A stretch of DNA of 64,000 bases from Morinoia aosen (Eukaryota; Arthropoda; Malacostraca; Amphipoda; Talitridae): the NCBI GenBank assembly GCA_030386875.1, contig CM059572.1, positions 41,580,232 to 41,644,231 on the forward strand. The letters are read 5' to 3'. The translations under genes and the position numbers were made by a program. Of this stretch, positions 35,706-47,460 are shown piece by piece. Under the pieces are notes generated by a model. It was not told the origin of the DNA and made no database searches. It worked only from the letters and a program-made list of their open reading frames with translations. Position 1 is the first letter of the stretch. The number at the start of each line of letters is the position of its first letter.

Positions 35706-36437
35706 GTCTTCCCGGAGCCAGAAACAAACCGCTCCCAATAACTGTGATAGAAAAACACTGCTAGCGCTCGATCAAAGGACTACCTGATATTTGCTGCGTG
35801 ATGGATGTATTTGTGCAAGGTTTGGTGTTTTTCTGATTTATCGAGACGCTTGCCAGTAAGATTTACGTTCTTTGCGCTCACGGTTTATTGGTACTATCGT
35901 TTTTCGTTGAGCTGCGGGTATACTACACCAGGAAATAATATAAGTAAGGTAGATTTGAATCTGCCTCAACGAATGTTGCTAACACAGCGCATTGCAACTC
36001 GTTTTGTAACTTTAGTTATAGACTATTTATATCAGTTGACCTGAAATCGTTAATTAACCATGCGGTGATAATTTGCTAAACTTCTGTTGACAAATGTATC
36101 GATATTCACCCTTGAATCTTGAATAATTTTATGTACAATGTTAGAAATAACTGCTGTGGAGTGTTTTCTTTGAAACAATGTTGTACTACCGAAAAATTAC
36201 CGAAGACCTCTAAAAATATGTTCTCTTGGGGATCTTCAGAATTTAAATTCAAATTTGCCCTGCTATTTTTCAATATATAATAAAGTGACTCTTTTCGCAA
36301 TAATTTCAAAAAAATAGTAAGTTTTTTGCCCCTGGCACTCACGTTGTCTGTGAAATATAAGAACTGAAAAAAAGTTGAAGTTAGCCTCAAGATGGAAAGA
36401 CTTGTTCTTCACCGTCGGGCTCGGGTGTAAATTTCAG
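35706..36437. other. No gene recognised
   Basis: AT-rich except next to the minisatellite. The minus-strand frame at 36390-36106 shows no known motif. Confidence 0.5.
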
Positions 36438-36496
36438 GAAAGTGTGTTCCGCTACAGCGGCTCCGGCGTCGACTTCTATGGCTTTGCAGAGACAAG
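36438..36496 (+). CDS. Candidate 59-bp coding exon, unassigned
   Basis: A good acceptor (GTAAATTTCAG) precedes GAAAGTGTG, and the exon ends ACAAG before GTAATA. In the first frame it reads ESVFRYSGSGVDFYGFAET, which has convincing amino-acid composition, and 11 of 19 third codon positions are C or G in AT-rich surroundings. It is the most protein-like plus-strand block in the window. I do not recognise the family; the FRYSG string recalls the end of FERM domains, but the residues after it do not fit. Neighbouring exons are not evident within a few kilobases. Confidence 0.4.
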
Positions 36497-38334
36497 GTAA
36501 TATTTTTCGAGGGCAAAATGTTTTGCATGCATTTGAAGAAAAGACAGAAGTTCCCAGGCCTTCTTGGTACTTTGTTATTTCGTTTATTGAGCAAAAAAAA
36601 AATTTTCAAACAGAAAGCCAAACTGAATGAAGTTTTAATGAGTTTTTTGGACTTATTTTTATCGTATAAGCAGCGGTTCGTATGAGATGGCCTTTAATTT
36701 GAGGCTTGGCTGTAAATGTATGTCTACTCGAAGTGATTTGTCATTTTCCTGTGAAATTTAAATCTTGAAGGTCAGACTTTCTTTATCTGCTCATTTTGCT
36801 CATGCGTGTTTAATGGAACGTCTTTTTGATAGAAAATTAATTCTTTTGTGATATAATTTTACCTCAAAATGCTTCAAAAAGCTTGATTTTGTGGTTCACT
36901 CCCATATAACACTTTTTCTTCATCTTAAATATATTTATCGGCCCCAGCATGCAGAAGTTAAAATTAACGAATTGCTGAGGCGGGCTAAATTGATCTATTG
37001 CAAAAAATAGCTTACTTTCTGCAGTTTTCGCTACTGCCTTGAGACACTTTCTGGGCAGCTGCGCGTGATTCTTCAGACGTTAATATTTCTTTGCTCTGGA
37101 TTTTTAACTCGCAGAGCTCACTGAATTAAATTTGTATACCTTCTCAATATAATAGGGTAAGTATTCAGTGTTTTTAAGAAGCGTATCACATCGTTCAATC
37201 ATGAGGTGAGTTCATACAAATGCATTCTTTCATTTTTTCTCATGTTATCCTGTTTTGCTTATTACTCCCATCCAATTTCACTGAAGTCAACTTCCGTTTG
37301 CTCTCTTTGGTCTTTTTGAATGAGGAAAACTGAAAGAAGATTACGTTACAATATGAGAGAGGGTTCCTTCTGCCGTATTAAAATCAATTTTTACAATGAA
37401 TTACGCGCTTCCATTTTACAGGACTTAAATAACTCGTACAACTGCATTTCATTCTGCGCTATAAAAATAAATCTTTTCTGTGCATTACAAAAGAATTGTG
37501 CGCTCTCATTGCACACGGCTTAAATAGCACATGTTAAAATCTAATGATCACGTTACGAATCAGTGTAATTATTCTTAAAGTGCTTGTCAAGCCGTCATCC
37601 GGCATGAGTCTCGCAGTCTACGGGAGGTGGAAGCCAGACTTCACATCGTCCGTGTCTGCCTGGTTAATCAAAGTCGTCTGGGTCATATCACCTCCAACTA
37701 CGACCTTAACGTCGACTTTAACGACCGCACCACACCTGTAACAGGAGCGCAAAGCAAATTGGAAGCGAGCTTTTGCCACGATAAAATCTCATGACACGAC
37801 TCTAACGAACATATGCTCCGCCGCCTAATTTCGCCACCGCCGGCCTTGTCAGAGAGTCCCTTCTGCGTAGCGTACGAGGTCATATCTCGGACGCATCTCG
37901 ACGGGTTCATACTAATAAACGTCTCAGTGTATTTAGGGCAGCGCTCAAGCTACTGAGTTCACTTAACAGGAGTACGAGGGAAAATTGAAGAATGTTTTAC
38001 ATGTAGGGGAAGATATATAGCGAATGAATAACGTAAGTGAAGTGGGGAGAAAAAGTTGCATAAGTACCAAAAAGAAATCAAGCAAGAGAGTCTGGAAAGG
38101 AAGATAATTTATTACTTGATTGTAGTTGCGGGTGAAATAGCTTGTAATTGTTGTAGAAATGAGCAATGTGTGACAGAGTCCATCTACTGGACAAACACGG
38201 GACATCGAAAAATGATTACGCACAAACAAGAAAATCACCTGTATGTATTTGATGTGCTTTTGCTGAGGCTATTTTGTGGAAACAATTTTTATTTCGTGCA
38301 CAACCTAACTTACGTAGGAGTTCCAATCGTACAC
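36497..38334. other. No gene assigned; one coding-like block
   Basis: At 37588-37760 both strands read through GC-balanced sequence; the minus-strand frame includes VVKVDVKVVVGGDMTQT and then a stop. It could be an exon or a transposon relic. The rest is AT-rich. Confidence 0.4.
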
Positions 38335-38846
38335 TCCAAAACACCACACCACACACCCACTCCACACCACCACTTCACACCACCTACACCACCACTCCAC
38401 ACTACCACCACTACCCACTTCACACCACCTACACCAGCACTCCACACCACCACCACTCCACACCACCACCACTCCACACCACCACCACTACCACTCCACT
38501 TCACACCACCTACACCAGCACTCCACACCACCACCACTCCATACCACCACCGCCCCAACTCACACCAGCTGCACCAGCACTCCACACCACGTCACCACTC
38601 CACATTATCACCACTACCACTCCACTTCACACCACCTACACCACCACTCCACACTACCACCACTACCACTCCACTTCGCACCACCTACACCAGCACTCCA
38701 CACCACTACCACTCCACTTCACACCACCTACACCAGCACTCCACACCACCACCACTCCACACCACCACCACTCCACACCACCACCACTACCACTCCACTT
38801 CACACCACCTACTCCAACACTCCACACACAACACACCCCAGCTCAC
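38335..38846. repeat. CAC-rich minisatellite abutting an exon-like block
   Basis: Low-complexity units such as CACTCCACACCACCACCA and CCACTTCACACCACCTACAC are arranged in larger blocks that recur several times. The array ends at a splice-donor-like GTGAGC (minus strand) at 38846-38841. The 327-codon and 238-codon plus-strand open frames across it are artefacts. Confidence 0.9.
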
Positions 38847-38969
38847 CACACCAATCACCAGTTCCCAAGCCCCCGCAGCCAGAGGCGCCGCCACAACCGC
38901 AGCTCCCGTGCACAGCGATATCATGCAGTCCTGCTGGGTGGCGCGCCGCTGGCGATGCTGCGGTGCCCA
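38847..38969 (-). CDS. Candidate transmembrane exon, phase 0/0, unassigned
   Basis: A 41-codon GC-rich block with acceptor GGCCCTGCAG before TGGGCACC and donor GGTGTG before GTGAGC. The product starts basic (WAPQHRQRRATQQD) and continues as one hydrophobic helix (CTGAAVVAAPLAAGAWELV). Basic residues next to a helix fit a membrane protein with that end in the cytosol. It shares strand, phase and exon style with the cyclase exons, but it lies 22 kb upstream of TM1, where a cyclase should not have a helix. It may belong to another gene. The plus-strand reading of this block is less protein-like. Confidence 0.35.
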
Positions 38970-39047
38970 CTGCAGGGCCGCCTACATTAAGATTGTGTTA
39001 TTTTTGAAACACTGTGGACTTCTGCTAAAGGTTCCTTAGAGCGTAAT

Positions 39048-39330
39048 GTTCCGTGCGTTTTTGACTGGGATTTCTTTGAAATGCTATTTGAAGTACGATT
39101 TTTCAGGCGTTTTTCATCGGGATTGATTTTCAAAGTGCGTTCTTTCAAGCGTTTCCAGTGGGATTTTTTTGGAGTATTATTCGAAGTGCGTTTTACAAGA
39201 GTTTCTGAGTGCGATTTCTTTGAAATGTTATTTGTAGTACGAGTATTCAAGCGTTTTCGAGAGGGATTCTTTCGAAATGTTTTCAATTTGGGATTTTTCA
39301 AGGTCGTTATTAAGAGAATTTTCAGGTGAG
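39048..39330. repeat. Degenerate tandem repeat, about 60-bp unit
   Basis: Diverged units share GGGATTTCTTTGAAATG, TATTTGAAGTACGA and TTCAAGCGTTT. Frames on both strands are repeat artefacts. Confidence 0.7.
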
Positions 39331-39809
39331 ATGTTTTTGCAAAAATTTCTGCAGTTGTGGCGGTTTTCAAATAATTTCTATGCATGATAATTTTCTACTT
39401 GTGACGCTATTTCAAACCTAATTTCCCTTGCGCATGTCGTTCCTTTTTCGTAGATCGCTTTTTCACGCGTTTTAAGAGTAACATTTTCAACCGAGATTCA
39501 TTGCTCTAAATAGCGCTTTTCAATGTCCGTGGCGGTAACAGAAAATACAAAATAACCCTCAAAATACCACAGAATAACCTAATGCAAACCAGTAACCATA
39601 AATACCAAATAATAAGTAAAAAAGCAGGTATTTATCACATAGGAAACGATAATTATCAAGAACAAAACGGTAATCCATAATATACGATATTTAAAAACAA
39701 TACACCAATCAAATGTGAGTCGATAGTAATCAAATTCAAGACAGTAGTCAAATATGAAACGATAGCAATCAAATACAATAGTGTCGTCACATATGAATTA
39801 ATAATAATA
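39331..39809. other. No gene recognised
   Basis: AT-rich. A weakly repetitive section near 39700-39790 carries AATCAAAT with GATAGTAAT. Confidence 0.5.
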
Positions 39810-40251
39810 CAGGGTAACAGCCAAAAAATCGTCAGGGGTTTCTCAGCAGATTTAGACTAATTATGGTGTTCTGAGTCCGAATATCACATTGATTTTGCTC
39901 TGTCAGGTCAACTTTTTGAGATCCAGCGCGTATCACTTTCTTCCATAGAAGGCATCAGGACTACATGGGCTACTTCTGCCACTTCGTGTACTGCCGAGAT
40001 GTCGCCTATCTTCTTGATAAACTCGGCGCTCCTCAATATGATACGAGAGATTGGCGACTCTTCATTGACAACTGATGATCCGCAGAAATTTCGTTTTTTT
40101 ACGAAATACAAATTTTTTTAAAACTCCTGTAGCAAAAAATCATGACCTGATTGAGCAAAACCAAGGTCATATTCGGACTCAGAGCATCAAAATTCGTCTA
40201 TTAGTTGGAAAACCCTGGACGATTTTCAAAACATATTTTTTTGTTACCCAG
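39810..40251. mobile_element. MITE-like element with long inverted termini
   Basis: The left end begins CAGGGTAACA and the right end finishes TGTTACCCAG. Matching arms continue inwards for about 100 bases; both contain TCTGAGTCCGAATAT and TTTTGCTC-x-x-TCAGGTCA in opposite orientation. About 230 bases of non-coding sequence separate the innermost matches. Arms have diverged by several substitutions and an indel, so the insertion is not recent. No target duplication could be assigned. Confidence 0.8.
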
Positions 40252-41917
40252 TGAATCAATTGAAAAACAGAAATTCAAAATGCAAGATTATAAATGGAAA
40301 AATAAGACGACGTTAAAAAAAACAGTAGACATAGGATGGTATGTCGGTCAATGCTGCACTCAAGTGCTGCCTCTGACGGCTCTCAATGTTTATTTTATAG
40401 GCTAAGAGGAAAAAATCCCCTCGACATCTGTAAAATTTTCCACTATTTCAGTCGCTCCAGGATATTCTATGCAGAATTCTGGGCTCAAACAAGTGAGCGC
40501 TGTTCTACTCTACGCGATATTCTCACCAGACGTAAACTCGAGGAGCAGCCTGGGTTTCAAGCTTGAAGACATCGAATTTTCTCATGATAAATGAGTAACA
40601 CAGGCTCTGCGCAATGAAAAAGGGCAAAACGTTACGAGTTTTTCAGTTGTTGCTTTCAAGATCTTTGTTCATCTCGATTAATTTCGTACATATAATTTAT
40701 ACAAATAATTGGTTTCGAGGTCCCCCTCTAGTATTTCTATTCATTACAAATAGGCGATTCAAGTTGAAAATTGAATTCTCATTGAATTCACTCATGAATT
40801 TTATACTTAAGGAGAAAAAGAAATCGGTTTATATTTGCAGTCATTTTACACCAAGCCTTCATCGCTGCACTATCCTCTACTATGTGACCAGTTACATTCA
40901 TTCGGAGCCAAGTTGAGCTTCTGCACAATTGTCAACAACGTTTCGACTTAGTAGTGCCCAGTTACGCAATTAAACCAAAAAAATATTGCCCCTTATTCGA
41001 AGATCAACATAATAAAGTATTAACTCTTTAATTTCACCTTCATTCAATTGAAGTCCGTGGTGATGCCCCAAGTCTACCTTCCTGTTACGATATGTGTAAT
41101 CAATCCTCATCGATCGAAGATATTCATGGTCGTTTACATTCGATTGTGTTTCATTCCATTGCTTTTCTAAGTAGCGCTATGGAAAAATTAGTCTTGCAGC
41201 GCTTTTGCACGGGGGATTACGCAATCAAATTAGATCCCGATTTTATAGCTGCCCACTTTTTACAGTTGTTCGTTGTCTGAAAAAATTTGTAAAGGCAAAT
41301 CCTTCCCTTAAGAAACCATAGTGACCATCAAATGAATCAACAAAATTCATTGTAGGATGTTGGGGGTTCTGGTTGGTAGATCAGTTCAAGAGCAAGCTTA
41401 TTTTTCTCCTTCCTTTACACAGTCGTGTGGAAGACCGATGTACTACGCAACATAATAACGTCGCACACAGCATCAAGCTGCATTTGTTTCCTATATTTTT
41501 CGTCTGTTTAAAATCCCCGCGTCTTCAGAGTAACCCCTCTACATATACACTCTAACCTATCTGACGCACATTTCCGCTCAAGCACTCGTCAGTAACCCAG
41601 GTATTTTATCATTTTCCTTTATCATGAAATTCTAGATAAAACAATAACGACTCACCTCCCGAGGCGTTCGTACTCAGTTCTGTGCCCTAATTCTCCCTTA
41701 TTCCTTGTTTTCGTGGGGCGTCGTCAAGTTATTTCACCCTGGCACGCAACGCAGCTTACGTTTCCTCCCTGCCCGTTCTCGCGCTTTGCTTCTGAGCTCT
41801 CCGTACCATCGGTGAGCAATACGAGTGTTGGGCAACGCTGCGGTCTGGTCAGTACGCTGTTGTCGTACTGTAATAAACAGAGTAACTCGTACCGACCTGA
41901 CGCTCGTTTATCTTCAG
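40252..41917. other. No gene recognised
   Basis: AT-rich with small open frames. A GC-balanced stretch at 41640-41915 containing AATAAACAGAGTAACTCG resembles a retroelement terminal region, but I found no partner repeat. Confidence 0.4.
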
Positions 41918-41986
41918 GAAAGAATGCCGCTTGTAACGTTGCTTCTGGAACGGTCGATGTTTCGCGGGGAAGCACAGTGGGGATTG
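41918..41986 (+). CDS. Candidate exon, phase 0/0, beside a GT-rich array
   Basis: A 23-codon block with acceptor GTTTATCTTCAG before GAAAGAATG and a donor-like GATTG GTGGGC. It reads ERMPLVTLLLERSMFRG then EAQWGL. The array begins at once on the intron side. Nothing identifies the product, and the block overlaps a retroelement-like patch. Confidence 0.2.
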
Positions 41987-42490
41987 GTGGGCTGTTGTGA
42001 CTGCATTGTGGTGTTGTTTGTGGTGCTGGTGATATTGATGTTGGTGTTGTGGACTGTATTGTGGTGTTGTTGGTGGTGCTGGTGATATTGATGTTGGTGT
42101 TACTGTTGGTCCTGTGGTGTTTATGGTGCTAGTGATAATGATGTTGGTCCTGCTGCTGGTGCTGTTGTGTTGTTGATGGTACTAATGAAATTGATATTGG
42201 TGTTGACTGTATTGTGGTGTTGTTAATGGTGCTAGCGATATTGATGTTGATGTTGCACCTGGTGCTGTGGTATTGTGATGGTACTGGTGATGTTGATGCT
42301 GGTGTTCTGGTGTTGATGGTGCTAATTTGATATTGATATTCTAGGGCTCCTGTTGATATTGTTCCACGAGCTGGCGTTGCTGTTAATGTTGAGGACGTTG
42401 TTCTTGAATTCACTGTCAGTATTACTGCTATAAGCGGTAGAAATAGTAGTGGTAGTGGTAGTGGTAGTAGCAATAGTAATAATAGTGGTG
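41987..42490. repeat. GT-rich array, about 57-bp unit decaying rightwards
   Basis: The first two units (GACTGCATTGTGGTGTTGTT and so on to GATATTGATGTTGGTG) are nearly identical. Later units diverge and end in short AGTGGT runs. The array starts directly at the candidate donor at 41987. Confidence 0.85.
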
Positions 42491-42779
42491 CTGGTAGTGA
42501 GGCCGGTATGCCGCATAAACCCGAACTATGATACCCTCCCAGTAATAGAAACAATCCCAAAATTATCTAGCAAGATAATTCCCATCGTGTTTTAATAAAA
42601 ATATATAGTATGTATTTGTATAGTTGGAGAACGGAGCATCTTTTCCCACATTAATTGTCTGAAAGAACGCTATTATTTCTGTTTTCCTAGAGTCATTTTT
42701 TGAAGCGTAGAATTTGATTGACAACCGTTTAAATTTATATGTTCAGAAAGTTAGTTGTGAGTCAATTCACAAAAATATA

Positions 42780-43090
42780 TGAATATCGACCTAGAAGTTA
42801 GGTAGGCTTCCTTGTGCTAAAATAGAATAATTTTTGTTTTGCTACGGTTAATCAATTTTTCGGTTAAGTGCTGTCCTGTTTTTCATCACCACCTACATTC
42901 TTCTTCAGCTTTTATCCTGTTTCATAAACTTCTTTCTCAACTCACTGCTTCTATGCACCTTGTGCATAGATTCTGCATTCCCTCAAGTCTACATGGTAAA
43001 TGGTGCCTTCCTCCTTTCTCTCTTTCGAACTCCTTTGTAGCAGATATAAGGAGGCGTAAACTAACATCTAATCTAATCAATCTAACTCGG
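42780..43090 (+). repeat. Unclassified dispersed repeat, copy A
   Basis: Shares ordered blocks with 54160 and 57440: GTTAGGTAGGC, TTATCCTGTTTCATAAAC, TGGTAAATGGTGCCTTCC, CTCTCTTTCGAACTCCTTT and GTAAACTAACATCTAATC. It could be a SINE or the 3' end of a longer element. No coding frame is conserved among the copies. Confidence 0.7.
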
Positions 43091-44154
43091 TCCTTATACT
43101 GCATCATTAGGAGGCTGCTGTTAATAAGAGGTATTTTTGGGCCCTCATTATCTCCAACTAACTAATGTAGAAATATGTTCTACTGATCGAGTGAGTTTCG
43201 TACTCTATTCAATATGAAAAACATTGCCTGACGGGAAAGGTGGTAAACAAAGGATAAAAAGTCCATCAAACAGCCAACTGACGTCACGATAACTTATTAT
43301 TTCACCGCAAGTCGTCTAATATGAAAATTTTAAGTGATCTGTTTAGGTTGAGTGAGGCTTCTTCAGATTAGGTAATAAATAACATGCTGTTTAATTTCAG
43401 GTCTCTAAAATGATAACATCATGAGGAAAGATCCGTAGGACAGGCGCACGATTTAATTCCTTTATAAATATATCGGAATTCAACTGTTGCACTGTGTCGA
43501 ATATACAAAACAAACAGTAATATTTAGTATCAATGGATACATTTTTTGAGAACACTCTACACGACCTGCAGTTTCACTCGCAGCAGCTGCGCTCCCAGAT
43601 TATTGTAAACTGCAGCGTCTCTATCGTGTTATTACCCCATTCCATATTGAAGGCATTCCAATCGAGGAGCTCGGGAGAGTAGCGTTGCTATGGAGGCTGC
43701 TATTTGTCCTGTGCTTATTGTAATTTTTGTGCTGTTGCAGTCGTTGGCTGAGCAGGCTATGTTTCAATGGCTTGTATTACAAACAGCATTGGGATCAAGC
43801 TTTATAGTTTGATTTGCAGCGGGACTGTTGGATGAAATTTTGTAGCTCATGTAACGCTGCTGTTCGGAGTCCTCAAAGCTTGTGCTTTCAAATTGACTTG
43901 CGTTCATTAATTCCGTGTTTCTTTGAAGATTTGTGGGGTGTTTTCAAAACACATCACGAGCATTTCTGCTCAGTAACAGGTTCGCATGTTCTTCCGTTCA
44001 GCTTAAATTGAGTAACATTACACCGAGCCTTGCCACCACAGTTCAGAGGGTCAATATTTTATATAAGCACACCGTTCGATGCAACATAGAAAACTGGTCG
44101 AAAAATGTACGCCGATTTTTCACAATACTTTTGGGCACCCGTTACTTCGTCACA
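43091..44154. other. No gene recognised
   Basis: AT-rich, with a GC-balanced patch at 43570-43720 that lacks clear splice sites or a conserved frame. Confidence 0.45.
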
Positions 44155-44425
44155 TAGATACGTATGGGTGCGTATCATATGTAGATGCGTATCACATCTA
44201 TGTGTATAATAGATATGCATCATAGACACGTTTACAGATACGTTTCTATGATATATATAACAGATAAATAACATAAATGCATATCATAAATACGTATCAC
44301 AGATACGTGTCCCATATATGTATCATATCATAGGCACGTTTTATAGATACGTATGTATCATAAAAATGTTTAATTGATAGGTATAAAAGATTCTTATCAC
44401 AGAGACGAATCATAGAGGCGTTTCA
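44155..44425. repeat. Degenerate array of TAGATACGTATCATA-like units
   Basis: About 20-bp diverged units with many near-palindromic words such as GATACGTATC. Hairpin-prone. Confidence 0.65.
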
Positions 44426-45486
44426 TTTAAGAACAGGTTTTGCGTGTCATCAAGCACTATCACCAGGGAGTTGTGCTAGGATGGTAATTTCTCACTATTT
44501 TTCACAGACATTGCATATTATTTGAAGCATTCCTGAGCTCATCTCGTGTGGCAAACATACCAATGGCATCTGCCTTCCTGTGCATCAAATGCAATTTTTT
44601 TTTTAACACTTCACGCATGATGTTAGGAGCCCAATAAACTTCATTCACAAATCGTGAATTCAATCTCTTGTACAAATTGTCAAAATACATTACTACTTGT
44701 GATCATAGAGCCCGTAATTTTACGCCGTTACATGGAAAATGACATCAATTTCGTCGGGTTCGAGGATTTTGTTCCCGGAATATGTCCGTGTACTCACCGA
44801 GCCTCACGTCATCGTAGTGACATGGAGTGAAAATTTTCCTGTCGACTTGGCTGCGCTAGGCGCTGTTTTTTACTCGCAAAACCCTCCATTGCGAGCTTGT
44901 TAACAATGAAAAATCATGATTTTCGCCATTAAAAAGCATACCGTAGTCTAGCCAAGCCAACAGTGAATTCTGTCGAATTGGCTACTCTACGAGCTATATT
45001 TTTACTAGCAAAATTCTCAATAGCGAGCTTCTTAAATTATAAAACTTCCCAATTTTCATCAAAAAGAAAGCCTCACGTAGCTTAGCCAAGCTCAAAGAAT
45101 ACCTCACGCCGCCATGTGCACCGCCACAACAACAGGAATTGTCCAAAAACCCCACTCCCCCTCATTGAAATCCTGCGTCGCAAATCGCATGTCATCACCT
45201 GGCGCACAATCGCGCGGCCTGCGAGTTAAATGAAGTTTAGCGCGAGGTGCGCAAGTTTACCTCGAACACATCAGCTCGAGGCTGCGTAGAGTGGGCTTCT
45301 CAAAGCGAAGTTGAGCGCCAGAAAATCTAAGAACTTCGCAATGCTTGCCTCCTCGAAAACTGATGAGCTTCTCCCGAAAACAATGTCAAGTTGTCCAGAA
45401 ATTTAAGATTGTTCATCGACAGCGCGTTCTTCTGTGGATCACTTTTTGCTTTCTTCCTTTTAATAGTGTTGAATTTAGAGGTACAG
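44426..45486. other. No gene assigned
   Basis: A minus-strand open frame at 44690-44502 (MREVLKKKLHLMHRK, ending MQCL and a stop) looks mildly coding-like and could be a transposon relic. At 44820-45110 the words GCTAGCAAAATTCTCAATAG and CAAAACCCTCCATTGCGAG repeat loosely. Confidence 0.4.
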
Positions 45487-45945
45487 GAATCTCTGGTGGC
45501 ACATGGGTCGTGTCAACTCTGGTGGTACATGAGTACTGTCAACTCTGGTGGTACATGAGTACTGTCAACTCTGGTGGTACATGAGTACTGTCAACTCTGG
45601 TGGTACACGAGTATTGTCAACTCTGGTGGTACATGAGTACTGTCAACTCTGGTGGTACAAGAGTACTGTCAACTCTGGTGGTACATGAGTACTGTCAACT
45701 CTGGTGGTACATGAGTACTGTCAACTCTGGTGGTAGACGAGTACTGTCAACTCTGGTGGTACATGAGTACTGTCAACTCTGGTGGTACATGAGTACTGTC
45801 AACTCTGGTGGTACAAGAATACTGTCAACTCTGGTGGTACAAGAATACTGTCAACTCTGGTGGTACAAGAATACTGTCAACTCTGGTGGTACAAGAATAC
45901 TGTCAACTCTGGTGGTACAAGAATACTGTCAACTCTGGTGGTACA
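45487..45945. repeat. 26-bp minisatellite starting at a donor-like GTACAGG
   Basis: About 17 copies of GTACATGAGTACTGTCAACT then CTGGTG. The first units next to 45487 are variants (GTACAGGAATCTCTGGTG, GCACATGGGTCGTGTC). Later copies carry GTACAAGAATAC. The array begins after TTTAGAG. The 140-codon open frame across it arises because 26-bp units cycle through frames without stops. Confidence 0.9.
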
Positions 45946-46370
45946 ATATAGTTAGACGCATTTCACGACCGTTCGTTGTGGCTGAAGTTCTGATGAGGGA
46001 AGACTGTTCCCTTTACATCTAAATTAAACGCGAGGAAAATTTCAAATTACTGGAGTAAAGAAATTATTCACACAATTATTCGAAATGTACATCAGTATGG
46101 CAAATATTTAGTTGAAACTTATTATGCAAGGGACAATGCTGTTAACTTGAAGTTTTTCAAGCTATTCTGCGAATGCCTTCCCCAAATTCATTATTGGATG
46201 TCATCTCCTGCTCAATTTATGAAACTCGTTTTCAGTAATGATTTACAGAGTAGGAGAAGAGCAGTGAGAGGGTATAGGAGGTTTGAGCGGCACAATGCAG
46301 GTGCTGCAGCCCCCGCACAGCTCAGGTTACTGCTGTGTGGTGACAGATGTGTGGTGCAGCTGCTGCCGTG
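45946..46370. other. No gene assigned; GC-rich block before the 41-bp array
   Basis: At 46250-46370 GC-rich sequence has acceptor-like CCCCGCACAG and TTTACAG on the plus strand and reads LRLLLCGDRCVVQLLP before a stop. It sits at the homogeneous end of the array, like other exon-like blocks here, but boundaries are unclear. Confidence 0.35.
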
Positions 46371-46855
46371 ACTGCAGCTGTGACATGCAACAGCTGTAGC
46401 TGTTGTGTTCAGCTCCAAACGTGACATGCAACAGCTGTAGCCGTTGTGTTCAACTCCAAACGTGACATGCAACAGCTGTAGCTGTTGTTTACGCTCCAAA
46501 CGTGACATGCAAAAGCTGCAGCTGTTGTGTTCAACTCCAAACGTGACGTGACATGCAACAGCTGTAGCCGTTATGTTCAACTCCAAACGTGACATGCAAC
46601 AGTTGTAGCCGTTATGTTCAACTCCAAACGTGACATGCAACAGCTGTAGCCGTTATGTTCAACTCCAAACGTGACATGCAACAGCTGTAGCCGTTACGCT
46701 CAACTCCAAACGTGACATGCAACAGCTGTAGCCGTTATGTTCAACTCCAAACGTGACATGCAACAGCTGTAGCCGTTACGCTCAACTCCAAACGTGACAT
46801 GCAACAGCTGTAGCCGTTATGTTCAACTCCAAACGTGACATGCAATAGCTGCAAC
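46371..46855. repeat. 41-bp minisatellite
   Basis: About 11 copies of AACTCCAAACGTGACATGCA followed by ACAGCTGTAGCCGTTATGTTC. Copies differ at one or two positions, and one carries an extra GTGAC. Confidence 0.92.
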
Positions 46856-47460
46856 TCTATAAGTTTGAAATACAACTGCTGAGCTCCTAGCAGGTGTGAA
46901 ATATAACTGCTAATGCTTCTACACGTATAAAATACAACTGCTGCGGTAACTGAAAATGTGAAGTATAGAACAACTGTAGCTCTTGTCGTATAAAATACAA
47001 CAGATTAGTTTATGCTTGTGTAAAATGCAACTGCCGTGGTCGCTATAGGGGTGAAATAGAACTGCTGCAGTGGCAGGAAAAGAAAAATACAACTCCTGCC
47101 GTCCCTGCAAGTGTAATACGCAACTGCTGCGGTGACAGCCAGTAAAACATACAACCACTGCACTTGCTCCAAAAAAGAGATACCTCTGCTAAATTTGATG
47201 CACTGAAGGATAAAACGCCCAATCAGCAGTAGCAGTGAGTTACAACTGCCACTTCCGCTAAAAGAAAGAGTTACAACACTATGAGTAAACTACAACTACA
47301 GCTGTAAAGAAACACCGTAGCTGTAACAGAACACAGCAGCTGCAACAGCATTGTAAAAAAACACGACAACTATGGCATTGCAAAACGAAGTAGCTGTTGC
47401 AGCTGAAACATCAGCTCTAACAAAACACGATAGCTCGCAGCTCCAACAGTAACTGTAACA
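46856..47460. repeat. Degenerate repeats between two homogeneous arrays
   Basis: The left part has decayed AAATACAACTGCTG units (46860-47160). The right part has AGCTGTAACAG/AACAC units (47230-47460). Together they link the 41-bp and 59-bp arrays. Confidence 0.65.

Noticed and set aside
38056-39039. 327-codon His/Pro/Thr-rich plus-strand frame
   Set aside because: It is driven by the CAC-rich array. A 238-codon frame overlaps it in another phase, and neither has non-repetitive domains.
41640-41915. Solo LTR
   Set aside because: AATAAA and a terminal-looking composition are present, but there is no partner repeat, target duplication or primer-binding site.
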